From Ipomoea triloba (Eukaryota; Streptophyta; Magnoliopsida; Solanales; Convolvulaceae): a stretch of DNA of 64,000 nucleotides. The translations under genes were made by a program, and so were the position numbers. Under the pieces are notes generated by a model. That model did not search any database. It had not been told where the DNA came from and worked only from the letters and a program-made list of their open reading frames with translations. Where the stretch lies: contig NC_044919.1 in the NCBI RefSeq assembly GCF_003576645.1, positions 25,084,476 through 25,148,475 of the forward strand, read 5' to 3'. This document shows positions 23,065 through 33,063 of this stretch, one piece after another (position 1 is the first letter of the stretch; every line of letters begins with the position of its first letter).

Positions 23065-24629
23065 TGTTATAAGGTATATTCATCAAATATGGTATCCTGC
23101 ATATTAGGAAAGTTGGAAGCTAGGGTTTTGAGGTAGTGGTATATGGAAACCTGTGACCATACCATATGTCCTCTAAACCATATATATAGGATGGTGTACT
23201 CTCCTCAAAAGGGTGTGAGACATAGAACTGCCAGTCAAGGAATTTTCCTTAAAACCTTTGAACATGGTATCAGAGCCTTTACCATAAAAAATTTTTTTTC
23301 GTTCCACTGTCGTCACCGCCCACCTAGGAACGTTCGCCGGCCGTCGGCGACCCAGACTGCCAAGTTCGCCGCCATTCTGCCCCGCGCGTACGCCTCACGT
23401 GCCATCGCACCGCTGCACCTCCTCCGCCACGCGCCGGCGCGTGCGCCTCATCCGGCCACCGGAAAATTTCCCAGCCGACGTCTCCGAGCTCGCCTTGCTC
23501 CAGGGATCTCGGATCTGGTCTTGGTTTGACCAGCGTTGCTTCGGTTATTGTGGTTCTTCAATCAGGTTGTCTCGTACGCCCTCCAGTTACTTCTTTTGAC
23601 TGTTTTCTGATCTGTTTCGGCTCAATTTTTGGTGGGTATGGCTGAGAATAAGTCGATTGTTGTAACTGATATTGTTCCTGTGAATTCCAAAATAACGGAC
23701 AGTAAGCTTAATGATTCTAATTACTTAGAGTGGTCTCAGGTCATTAAGCTTTATCTCATTAGTTTGGATAGAAAGACCACCTCACTGAGACAAAAGAAGA
23801 TGCTAATTGGGTGCGGGATGATGCACGTTTGTTCTTACAAATCCGTAATTCTATAGATGAGAGTATTCTTGGGTTCATTAGTCATTGTTCTTTTGTTAAA
23901 GATTTGATGGATTATTTGGAATACTTGTACTCTGGGAAGGGGAATATCACTTGTATGTATGATGTTTGCAAGTCTTTTTATCGTGTCGAGAAGCACAATT
24001 TGTCTCTCACTGCTTACTTTATGAAATTTAAGAGAACATATAAGGCCCTTAATAAACTCATGTCATTCACTGCTGACGTTAAAGAGCAACAAAAGCAACG
24101 AGAACAATTGGCTGTTATGAGTTTTTTGGCAGGTCTTCCTTCTGAGTTTGACACAGCTAGGTGCAATTCTTAGTAACTCTAAAATCCCTACCCTAGCTGA
24201 TGTCTTCCCTCGCTTGATTTGATTCGAGCAATCCAATATACCCGGAGTTCCCATCCCACCTAGTAGTGCCCTTGTTAGTCGTCATCCTCACAATGGGAAT
24301 GGTGGCAATTCCCAAGGGCACACTTCCGGCCATCCTCACAGTGGGAACAATGGATATTCCCAGAGGCGTACTTCCACCATTGTAACAAGTTTGGCATGAT
24401 TAATATCTTCGCTCCAACTTGAGGGAGAGTGTTATAAGGTATATTCATCAAATATGGTATTCTGCATATTAGGAAAGTTGGAAGCTAGGATTTTGAGGTA
24501 GTGGTATATGGAAACCTGTGACCATACCATATGTCCTCTAAACCATATATATAGGATGGTGTACTCTCCTCAAAATGGTGTGAGACATAGAGCTGCCAGT
24601 CAAGGTATTTTCCTTAAAACCTTTGAACA
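23065..24629 (+). mobile_element. Small non-autonomous Ty1/copia element, 1565 bp, TSD CATGA
   Basis: Two 200-bp LTRs (23065-23264 and 24430-24629) begin tgttataaggtatattcatc and end cctttgaaca, with few differences. The primer site tggtatcagagcc follows the first directly. A polypurine tract (cttgagggagag) precedes the second. The flanks 23060-23064 and 24630-24634 are both CATGA. The internal part is about 1.17 kb and holds gag only. It inserted into the SIRE reverse transcriptase. Confidence 0.95.
23638..24173 (+). pseudogene. gag of the mini-copia, frameshifted
   Basis: Copia gag start MAENKSIVVTDIVPVNSK, then LNDSNYLEWSQVIKLYL, the usual N-x-x-W motif of UBN2-type gag. The frame breaks near 23810 and resumes as DDARLFLQIRNSIDESILGF to LPSEFDTARC (24160). 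A CCHC knuckle is not evident before the 3' LTR. The element probably depended on proteins from other copies. Confidence 0.8.
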
Positions 24630-24868
24630 CATGAGTTTAGAGAATTTCTCACAAAGATTAGGATCGGTACTGCCAAAAATAATATCGTCCACATAGATTT
24701 GGACTAATAAAATGTAGTCTCCATCCTTGATTCTGAATAACGTTTTATCCACTTGTCCCTTTGTGAAATCACAATTGATAAAGAAACAGGATAACGTGTC
24801 ATACCAAGCCCTCGGTGCTTGTTTCAATCCGTACAATTCCTTCTTTAGCTTGTAGACTTTATCATTCT

Positions 24869-25192
24869 CCTATCATCTCCTCGAATCAATCATTTTTTAT
24901 TGTTCGGTCTTCAAGAGTTCGGCCCTTCCATTCTTTGGCTTTATACTTTCATAGTCTTCAGTCTTCAGTCTTCGTGTCTTCAATCTTCAGATCTTCAAGT
25001 CTTCGGCTTGAGGTCTTTGCCTCGAAGTCTTGCTTGGAATGATAGAAAATTACTCTTGAACTGTAAGAACTTCGCCTAACAACTTCTGGACAAGGATTCG
25101 TCCTTCTAATAAACAAAAAGACAAAGTAAAGGATTTGGGGGTCTCCTCGGGTCTTTGGTATCATCAAAATCAATGGTTTGGGGTTCCTAACA
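24869..25192 (-). mobile_element. SIRE-like LTR fragment, minus orientation
   Basis: On the minus strand the LTR opens tgttaggaaccccaaacc at 25192, right after a polypurine stretch (aaaaagggagaaat). It matches 29454-29687 as the mirror copy. It is cut near 24869, where reverse transcriptase sequence begins. Confidence 0.75.
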
Positions 25193-25424
25193 ATTTCTCC
25201 CTTTTTGATGATGCCAACACCTATACTCGAACCATTTGGCTATTTGTATCCAAGAAAGGACTTTTATTATCATAGCCGAATAGTGGAGTTTAACAATTCA
25301 TAAACGAGGAGTAAGAATACTAGATAATACACACACGCATGAACCCCACAAACTTGTCTTTTATTTCATCAAAATATGCAAACATTACAAAATATAGCAA
25401 TTGAAAATAATGGAGGACTGAAAA

Positions 25425-28052
25425 TCATATTTTATCCTCGTCTTTGCTGGTCTTCTTCTTGTTCAGTCTTTCCAATTTTTCAGCTTCCAATAGATCAAGC
25501 ATGTCATTGATCTCTTTTCTAGCTTTAAGCACATCCAGACCTTCAATCTTGTACGAATATTTCTTGTTGATATTAAGCATGAGATAGTTTTGACTTGCTC
25601 CGCCAAGATTGTTTCCTAAGATGATTCGCCACTTCCACCATTTGATCAGTTCCGGTGCAGTCATTCCATCCAGGAAGCTTTGTCCAGTTGCAGTCATGAT
25701 CTGTATAATTCCTTTCATCTTGAAATCATCTTCGTCATTGATCTGTATGTTGTTTGCATTTTCGAGCTCTTGTATGAATTTTTCAAAAAATCTTTGTCCT
25801 TCTTGTTGCTTCTGGAAGATCTCTTTATCTTTCTTCCTTTTCTCAAAGATTCGTTCATTTTGATTCTTTATGTATTCGACTCTGTCCTTTGGCGATTTGT
25901 CTTTCCAGAAGAGTGGAATGTTGTACTCTTTGTACCATTTTCCACTCCCTTCCTCATATGGGACATAGTTGAGCAATCGTCCATCACGTGCTCGTGTGGT
26001 CTGCCCCTTCGGCTTTTTGGCACTAGGACCTTAGGAGGACTTTCCATCTGTTCGTTTTGGGGCAACTTTAAGAGCTAAGAATTCCTCTTTGGTTTGTTCA
26101 CCACTCCCTGGTCCATGACCATCAGTTTTGTCAATGCTTTGGATCATAATCGCTTTACATGTGCTCTTTTCCCCCTTGTTGGCATCATTCACCTCGATTA
26201 AACAATCGATCTTGTCACTCAGACGATTGACGCACACTTGATGCTTCTTAAGAGTCCATTCGTATTCAGATAGATAAGTACCCATTTGATTCTGATTGCC
26301 AGTGACATATTCTAGCTTCATGCAGGAGAGATCGAGTCGTTCCTTGATGAACGCATGTTTCGTGACCAAATCATGTTGAACTTTCTTGATTTCGGCCAAT
26401 GACTTTTGTAAGGATCCAGGTGAAATCAAGTTCTTGGAGAAAGCTCTGTCAATCTTTTGCTCAAGAGCAGTGATCCTGGCATTATCAGGGGACTTAGATG
26501 CCTTCTTCTTCTGCTTCTTTATATCTTTTTTGATCTTAGCAATGGACTCATTGAGAGTGTCCTGAGTCTTTACTATGCCCAGTATAGCAGTCATCAAAGA
26601 AGAAAAGGCAGAGACAGTATCAACAATTACCTCAGTTGATCGGCTTGGGGCTTCGGCCGAATCAGCATGACTCTCACTTGGAGGTGCTTCCAGATTTTCA
26701 CCTTGTACCAAGGCGAGATCATGATGAACAGTAATGTCAACTGGGTTGTCTTCGCTCACCTCTCTCCGTAAGGGAGAATCCTTGTGACTAGCACTGCAAA
26801 ACGCTTCCATGTTTTCATCTTGAGTGTAGTCAGCGTGCATCTTCACTTCAACATCAACTAGATTCAAGGAGGATGTAATCATATTTTCATCAATCAGAAG
26901 CGTTAAGTCGTCTTGATTCGCACCGTGAGACGCTTCCATGTCTTCGTTTTGGGCTAAACTCTGACTTAGCACGATAGTATTTTCCAATGATTCGGCGTCA
27001 ATGGCATTTGTGTTTTGATTCTCATCTCCTTGAGTTTCATCCTGATCCACAATCTCAGTATTTCCAGTCTTCAGACTATCTTCCTTTTCAGCATGAGGCT
27101 GATTTTCACTTGTTTCTTTGCCATCATGTTTGTCATCCGAGTTGTGTGAGCTTGAAGAGTCCGGAGAGTTACCGGAGTTATTATTTCTTGTTGCATCTGT
27201 AGGGGGAGGGATGGGATTTCCTGAAGGATCATCATTATTGTCCTCGTCATCCTTCTTTCCTCGAGGGGTTGAATCATCTCTACACTTGTAACCAAGTTCT
27301 AAGAGAAATTCGTCCTCGGCAACAACTGTTGTGTCTTCGGGCTGATGACTCGGTCCAACTCCTGGACACTGATCTCTTATCTCAGATTGAGCCCTTGAGA
27401 TATTGTGAATCTTGGCAATTTGCATATCTTAAACCATTTGGCGTTCTCGAGGGGTTCGATAGCCAATGTTTAGATCCACAGTCTTTCTAAATCGGACGGT
27501 TCGTCCTTTCAGTTTTTCAGCAAAGACTCTATCAATCTCTTCTGGTCGGGTGGCCTTGAAGACAGATCTCGTCCCCATACAATTTAATGCCCATTCTTCT
27601 TCCTCGGCCGTTTCGCTGATTGTCTCGCCAATAACTCGCAAGCTAGACATGCGCCATTCCTGCCAATTATAGACCCTGGTGAGTTCCCGACGGAGAATCT
27701 CTTCGTGTGAAGGCATATCTGTGTGTTCTTCGGCTTGAGCATCAACATTTTCAATTTACTCCTCGTGACCTAGTTGTTGAGCCAATGCAGCATCAACATT
27801 AACTTGACGAGTTACTTCTTCATATGATATCACAATTTCTTGGGATGTTTCGGGAACACAGACTGGAGCTTCCTCAATACGAAGAGTAGAGGTTGTGAAA
27901 GAAATCTCAGATGTTGAAAATCAAACGTTGCAAGTAATAGTTCTGCCACTTGAGGATGTACTCTTCCAATGATCATGCTTCGAATAAAGTCAGGCACTTC
28001 TTTGTAAGGAGCACGTCCTTGTCCAGCATCTTCTCCCCCAGAATCTTCTTCA
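25425..28052 (-). pseudogene. SIRE-like third ORF (env-like/unknown retrotransposon protein), left arm
   Basis: One reading frame interrupted by stops: 27716-27429, 27425-26031 (464 codons) and 25976-25425 (183 codons) share the frame and are separated by single in-frame stop codons. Another stop lies upstream near 27760. The 464-codon part is acidic and polar (GKKDDEDNNDDPSGNP), then turns lysine-rich and coiled-coil-like (KKDIKKQKKKASKS). The last part is charged (RIFEKRKKDKEIFQKQQEGQ). Its place just before the polypurine tract and LTR fits the extra 3' ORF of SIRE/Maximus elements. No transmembrane segment is obvious. Confidence 0.75.
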
Positions 28053-28172
28053 ATTTTGGTTATTGAGAGGCTCCACCTGGATTGATATGATCACTGAAGA
28101 CTGTGGAAGTATAAGGCCGAAGAATGGAAGGGCCGAACTCAACCCTACGGAGCATTGAGAGGCTCTACCTGG

Positions 28173-29240
28173 ATTGAAGAAGATTCTGAGGGGGAAGATG
28201 CTGGATAAGGACGTGCTCCTTACAAAGAAGTGCCTGACTTTATTCGAAGCATGATCATTGGAAGAGGTCACCCTCTAGTGGCAGAACTATTACTTGCAAG
28301 GTTTGATTTTCAACATCTAAGATTCCTTTCATCTACTCTTCATATTGAGGAAATTCCCTCCAATAACGAGGAAGTTCCAGTCTGTGTTCCCGAAACATCC
28401 CAAGAAATTGTGATATCATATGAAGAAGTAACTCTTCAAGTTAATGCTGATGCTGCATTGGCTCAGCAACTAGCTCAAGAGGAGTTGATTGAAAATGTTG
28501 ATGCTCAAGCCGAAGAACACACAGACTACATGGACCAGGGAGTGGTGAACAAACCAAAGAGGAATTCTTAGCTCTTAAAGCTGCCCCAAAACGAACAGAA
28601 GGAAAGTCCTCCTAAGGTCCTAGTGCCAAAAAGCCGAAGGGGCAGACCACACGAGCACGTGATGGACGATTGCTCAACTATGTCCCATATGAGGAAGGGA
28701 GTGGAAAATGGTACAAAGAGTACAACATTCCACTCTTCTGGAAAGACAAATCGCCAAAGGACAGAGTCGAATACATAAAGAATCAAAATGAACGAATCTT
28801 TGAGAAAAGGAAGAAAGATGAAGAGATCTTCCAGAAGCAACAAGAAGGACAAAGATTTTTTGAAAAATTCATGCAAGAGCTCGAAAATGCAAACAACATA
28901 CAGATCAATGCCGAAGATGATTTCAAGATGAAAGGAATTATACAGATCATGACTGCAACTGGACAAAGCTTCCTGGATGGAATGACTGCACCGGAACTGA
29001 TCAAATGGTGGAAGTGGCGAATCATCTTAGGAAACAATCTTGGCGGAGCAAGTCAAAACTATCTCATGCTTAATATCAACAAGAAATATTCGTACAAGAT
29101 TGAAGGTCTGGATGTGCTTAAAGCTAGAAAAGAGATCAATGACATGCTTGATCTATTGGAAGCTGAAAAATTGGAAAGACTGAACAAGAAGAAGACCAGC
29201 AAAGACGAGGATAAAATATGATTTTCAGTCCTCCATTATT
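28173..29240 (+). pseudogene. SIRE-like third ORF, right arm, internally deleted
   Basis: Mirror copy of the left arm. 28230-28571 holds the start (IRSMIIGRGHPLVAELLLAR) and then, through the 1.58-kb deletion, joins acacagac to tacatggaccaggg. The junction shifts the frame, ending in KPKRNS. 28670-29221 keeps the last 183 codons. The TAA after GKSS near 28615 is present in both arms, so it is older than the inversion or tolerated. Confidence 0.75.
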
Positions 29241-29453
29241 TTCAATTGCTATATTTTGTAATGTTTGCATATTTTGATGAAATAAAAGACAAGTTTGTGG
29301 GGTTCATGCGTGTGTGTATTATCTAGTATTCTTACTCCTCGTTTATGAATTGTTAAACTCCACTATTCGGCTATGATAATAAAAGTCCTTTCTTGGATAC
29401 AAATAGCCAAATGGTTCGAGTATAGGTGTTGGCATCATCAAAAAGGGAGAAAT

Positions 29454-30497
29454 TGTTAGGAACCCCAAACCATTGATTTTGATGATACCAAAGACCCGAG
29501 GAGACCCCCAAATCCTTTACTTTGTCTTTTTGTTTATTAGAAGGACGAATCCTTGTCCAGAAGTTGTTAGGCGAAGTTCTTACAGTTCAAGAGTAATTTT
29601 CTATCATTCCAAGCAAGACTTCGAGGCAAAGACCTCAAGCCGAAGACTTGAAGATCTGAAGATTGAAGACACGAAGACTGAAGACTGTGGAGTAGGCTTC
29701 GCTAACAGCCGAACCATTATAAAAACTTCTCTCTTTTATTTTACGTACTGCATTGCATACCATACTCAAACCTAATTTTTCATAAAATAAAGACTCATGC
29801 AAAGTGATCTTAAAATCCGTCATAACCTTATTCAAGGTTGCAAAAATCGCTAGGCGCCTTGGGGCGACTAGTTTTTTTTTTTTTTTTTTTTTTTAATTTT
29901 TTAATTTAAAAAAAAATTTAAAAAAATATTTTAAGTGTTAATAATTGAAAGTGTTTAATATTTTAAGTCTTTACACTTTAATAGTTAAATAGTTTATACT
30001 TATTAAGTTATTAGTTATTATTCATTAATTATTAGTGCATTACGTATTAGTTTAATTTAGATATTACTTATTATTTTATTAAGTTATTACTTATTAGTTA
30101 TTACTTATTAGACTATTAGAGTATTAGTTAATACATTATAACATTAATAGTTTAAATGTTTAAGATTTAAAAAAAAAAAAAAAAAAAAAAAAGCCGGCCG
30201 TTGGCCTAGGCCTGCCTAGGCGGCGCCTAGTCGGCCGGCGGTCTAGGCGGGCTAGGCGGCGCCTAGTCGGCCGCCTAGGCGCCCGGCCGCGGAGGAGGCC
30301 GATTTAGGCCTTCCTCGACACGGCCGGGCGCCGCTTGGGCGCGACTTTTGCAACACTGACCTTATTTATCCGCTGCATTTATCTTTGATCAAGTTCAATC
30401 TTCACAGAGGTTTGTTCTTGTAAAAAGTTTTCAAAATTCCTTGTGAGTCTATTGAATCCCCCCTTCTAGACTCACACCTTTATAACCGGGACCAACA
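29454..30497 (+). mobile_element. SIRE-like LTR, plus orientation, carrying a hAT MITE
   Basis: Starts tgttaggaaccccaaacc after a polypurine stretch (aaaaagggagaaat, 29440-29453). It ends with the SIRE-type tail ttgaatccccccttctagac ... gggaccaaca. Without the 534 bases of insertion and duplication the LTR is about 510 bp. A target duplication for the SIRE element cannot be identified because its other end is missing. Confidence 0.8.
29833..30358. mobile_element. hAT-type MITE, 526 bp, TSD ACCTTATT
   Basis: The left end caaggttgcaaaaatcgc pairs with the right end, whose reverse complement is cagtgttgcaaaagtcgc. The 8-base duplication accttatt is perfect (29825-29832 and 30359-30366). Subterminal regions are rich in gcctaggcg palindromes, and the centre is a very AT-rich block with T and A runs of about 20. 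It inserted into the SIRE LTR and so is one of the youngest layers. Confidence 0.93.
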
Positions 30498-31161
30498 AGG
30501 AGTATAGTTGATGATCAAATCGGTAATTTCGCTATAGTCAAGGGACCAAATCGGTCATTAACTCAGTTTTAAAGGTTTGGAATTTTGGATATAACTGTCA
30601 CAGTACAAAGGTTTGGGTTCTTTCCACCAATAAGCCTATAAATAACAATTCTGTGCCTTAGAATTTGTAAGTTATCCCTAAAGAATTGGCAGTTCCCCTC
30701 AATGTAAGTGATTAGTTGAATTGTAATGGATTAGAAGTCACAATTTTCAAGAGTGGTAGGATGAAATTGTCTGTAACACTTCACAATGCCATTTGTTAAA
30801 TAAACAAAAAAGGCAAAAGAGAATAATTGGAATGCGAGGCATGACTAACAATGTTGAGTTTGGAGGTAAACCAAACTAAAAGGAGTGGCTGTGAAAAGAA
30901 AGAAACCAGATTGACATATGTGATTCAATTTAAGATTTTGAAACAAGAGTTGTACAATGTTGAAAATGCACTTCATTTCACAAATGCACAGTATTCAGTA
31001 CATTGAAATATGAATGTGAAGGCAAGTGTACTGCCTACACTCGCATTGATTTTTTATTGTTTGCTGTCTTGACAACTTCCTAGATTAAAATATAGGATAG
31101 AATGAGCATTTTAAGCTTGATTTGCTAAGAGTTTTGATTTCTGGTTTGCTGTATCTAGCAG

Positions 31162-31743
31162 CATGATTTGGCTGGCACAACAGCTGCAAGCACACCCGGG
31201 TGTGTAAAACCCTCATGCATTGTTCCTGTGAATCACATCTCCGATACTCGGTTCTGTATATCTACATCCAAGAAATGGAAGCTACATTCAACTGCTCAGA
31301 TTGATAATCTGGTGTTAAATGACGAGGAAAAGAAAATGTGGGACTCTTGCAGGCAAGCTCTGTCTTCGTTCAAGTTTAGTGTGGAGGAAGAAGACAAAAT
31401 ACTAGGAAAAGCATTTGGCTATATTCACACTCCGTATTGGTACGAGGAACGGAAGAAGGAGGTGCCACAACTTGAAACCGTGAACGAAATATTAGATTAC
31501 CTAAGGAGTTTGAACCTCACTGATGATGATCTCTGCAAAGTTCTTAAGAAGTTTCCCGAGGTACTTGGATGTGGCCTTGAGGATGAACTGAAGAACAATG
31601 TGCAAGTTTTGTCGAAACAATGGGGGATTGAAGGTAAAACCCTAAGAAACCTCCTCCTTCGCAACCCCAAGGTGTTGGGTTACAATGTTGATTGCAAGGG
31701 GGATTGTGAGGCAAAATGTACACGCTGTTGGGCTAGGTTTTAG
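31162..31743 (+). CDS. mTERF-family protein, terminal exon
   Basis: Acceptor gtatctagcag|cat; the frame is open from 31159 to TAG at 31741. About 193 codons start HDLAGTTAASTPGCVKP. The middle is charged and helical. The end carries two mTERF-type repeats with L-x3-P-x3-L spacing (LKKFPEVLGCGLEDEL; NLLLRNPKVLGY) and a cysteine-rich terminus (DCKGDCEAKCTRCWARF), which I associate with a small plant mTERF-related family. mTERF proteins bind nucleic acid in mitochondria or plastids. With only two repeats this one is short for the family. There is no in-frame ATG near the exon start, so the protein begins in the upstream exon. Confidence 0.78.
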   Translation, partial: HDLAGTTAASTPGCVKPSCIVPVNHISDTRFCISTSKKWKLHSTAQIDNLVLNDEEKKMWDSCRQALSSFKFSVEEEDKILGKAFGYIHTPYWYEERKKEVPQLETVNEILDYLRSLNLTDDDLCKVLKKFPEVLGCGLEDELKNNVQVLSKQWGIEGKTLRNLLLRNPKVLGYNVDCKGDCEAKCTRCWARF

Positions 31744-32189
31744 AAGTACTTGTGGTTTTCACTTTTCAACTGAACATATATAATTCTTGATTACAGATGT
31801 GTTTCTCCAAAAATCTGTATAGTATGTATGTATGTATATCATTCATACAAGAGCTTTAACACTTTTATTGTCTTCACCTTTTTCTCTTGTCGTGACAAGT
31901 AATTGTGTACAAGCTAGATAGCATGTCTTGATAAAATTTTCTTACCCTGGATTTAGATTTATTCTGTGGGATATCCTGCAGTGTTAAACATGTTTTTTTT
32001 TTTTTTTTTTTTTTTTGGTTTCTTTTATCTGGCAAATATTTATGAAAATCTGACAGGATGTGTGCAGGGAAAATTCAAGCAATGAGAAACAATGTCACAC
32101 CCCAAGTCACCAACACACAAAATATATAAATCATCGCTAACTTTATTATCAAGCTTGCAATATGCTAATTAGAACTGTCAAAATAGGTT
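31744..32189 (+). other. 3' flank of the mTERF gene
   Basis: Probable 3'UTR and downstream DNA. A run of 24 T lies near 31992-32017. The block 31820-32165 recurs, decayed, at 46877-46920 and 48430-48830 next to a broken copy of the last codons. Confidence 0.6.
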
Positions 32190-32198
32190 AATTTTTTT

Positions 32199-33063
32199 GG
32201 CAAATTATGCCGTGGACCCAGGTCCACCTTGCAAGGTGGACCTGGGTCCAATACAACACCGTTTTACTATTTTTTTAAAAAAAAATTACTAAACATATAG
32301 TCTTGAAATGTGTGAATGTGGAGGTTTCAAATTGTGAATATGGAGTATAGAATTTGTGAATGTAGAGTTATGAATGTGTGAATCTGTAGTAGAGTTAACA
32401 GAGTTCTAGCAGCCCTGAAATATGTGGAGGTTTCAAATTGTGAATATGGAGTATAGAATTTGTATGTGGAGGTTTCAAATTGTGAATATGGAGTATAGAA
32501 TTTGTGTGTGGAGGTTTCAAATTGTGAATATGGAGTATAGAATTTGTGAATGGAGGTTTCAAATTGTGAATATGGAGTATAGAATTTGTGAATGTAGGTT
32601 TCAAATTGTGAATATGGAGTATAGAATTTGTGAATGTAGAGTTCAAATTGTGAATATGGAGTATAGAATTTGTGAATGTAGAGTTATGAATGTGTGAATC
32701 TGTAGTAGAGTTAACAGAGTTCTAGCAACTTGTAACCCTATAATGTGTGAATGTGGAGTTCCCAAGTTGTGAACATGTTGTATTAGGACCTGTGAATATA
32801 AAGTTTTGAATGTGCATAACAGTGGTATTATAGTTACTAAACATATAGCCCTGTAATGTGTGAATGTGGAGTTTTCAAATTGTGAATATGGAGTATAAGG
32901 TCTGTGAATGTAGAGTTTTGTGTTCTGTTGCGATGATGAGCCGTTAATGCCGTTAATTTTTTATTTTTTATTTTTAAATAAAATTGTGAAACGACGTCGT
33001 ATTGGACCCAGGTCCACCTTTCCACCTTGCAAGGTGGACCTGGGTCCACGGCATACCAATTGC
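32199..33063. mobile_element. MULE-type MITE with tggaccc terminal repeats, 865 bp
   Basis: The left end reads ggcaaattatgccgtggacc. The right end, reverse-complemented, reads gcaattggtatgccgtggac. Both continue through a nested palindrome (ccaggtccaccttgcaaggt). The flanks aattttttt (32190-32198) and aattttttg (33064-33072) agree at 8 of 9. The interior is built of diverged units around tgtgaatgtggag. Confidence 0.85.
32420..32697. repeat. Minisatellite, 42-bp unit, about six copies
   Basis: The unit starts gtggaggtttcaaattgtga and ends gtatagaattt. Being a multiple of three with no stop, it gives a false coding frame that repeats WRFQIVNMEYRIC. It lies inside the MITE. Confidence 0.95.

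Larger units (their letters stand above)
22979..24868 (-). pseudogene. SIRE-like copia reverse transcriptase fragment, split by a mini-copia
   Basis: Reading leftward from 24868: KVYKLKKELYGLKQAPRAWY, then IYVDDIIFGSTDPNLCEKF up to 24630. After the 23065-24629 insertion the frame resumes at 23064 with EMSMMRELNYFLGLQV and stops near 22979. YVDD is the catalytic motif of reverse transcriptase. The fragment lies on the far side of an LTR from the env-like region although pol should precede env, so the SIRE material has been rearranged or comes from two elements. Confidence 0.85.
24959..29687. repeat. Long inverted repeat (arms 24959-28054 and 28173-29687, loop 118 bp)
   Basis: The arms carry the same SIRE 3' region (env-like ORF, polypurine tract, LTR start) in opposite orientation. 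The 183-codon frames at 25425-25976 and 28670-29221 differ at only three residues. The right arm lacks about 1.58 kb that the left has (left coordinates roughly 26118 to 27719). The loop 28055-28172 contains an LTR scrap (about 28096-28140) between two copies of gaggct(c/t)(c/t)acctggattga. Transcription through the mTERF intron would give a long double-stranded stem. Confidence 0.9.
22853..30564. mobile_element. Inner MULE-type MITE, split by SIRE-like sequences, TSD AGTTTTAAA
   Basis: Both ends begin gagttaatgaccgatttggt and continue with cccttgactatagcgaaatta, near-identical over about 45 bases and related over 60. The 9-base duplication agttttaaa stands at 22844-22852 and 30565-30573. The left remnant covers about 22853-22978 and the right about 30498-30564. 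Each TIR holds two related sub-units (gatttggtcccttgactat and gatttggtcctcgactat). Confidence 0.88.
22358..30636. mobile_element. Outer MULE-type MITE, now split by insertions
   Basis: The left end reads gggttattggctgaaaaaat. The right end, reverse-complemented, reads ggcttattggtggaaagaac, and both continue with ccaaacctttgt and tgacarttatatc. Nine-base flanks tttgaataa (22349-22357) and tataaataa (30637-30645) agree at 7 of 9 positions, suiting an aged Mutator-type duplication. Removing it leaves mTERF intron 2 at about 0.76 kb. It is the oldest visible layer of the nest. Confidence 0.75.

Noticed and set aside
25609..26078. Plus-strand frames opposite the SIRE third ORF, and the same on the minus strand at 28568-29037
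   Set aside because: They are antisense shadows of the charged ORF, repeated in mirror image.
26031..27425. A 464-codon host gene
   Set aside because: It is in frame with SIRE-type sequences on both sides, ends at a polypurine tract and LTR, and is partly duplicated in the mirror arm.
31168..31743. Translation start at 31168
   Set aside because: The codon is TTG, not ATG. The frame is open only from 31159 behind a splice acceptor, so the exon continues an upstream start exon.
32395..32697. Repetitive peptides WRFQIVNMEYRIC and HNLKPPHTNSILHI as a possible repeat protein
   Set aside because: The 42-bp minisatellite is a multiple of three without stops, so both strands stay open by chance. 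It lies inside a MITE.
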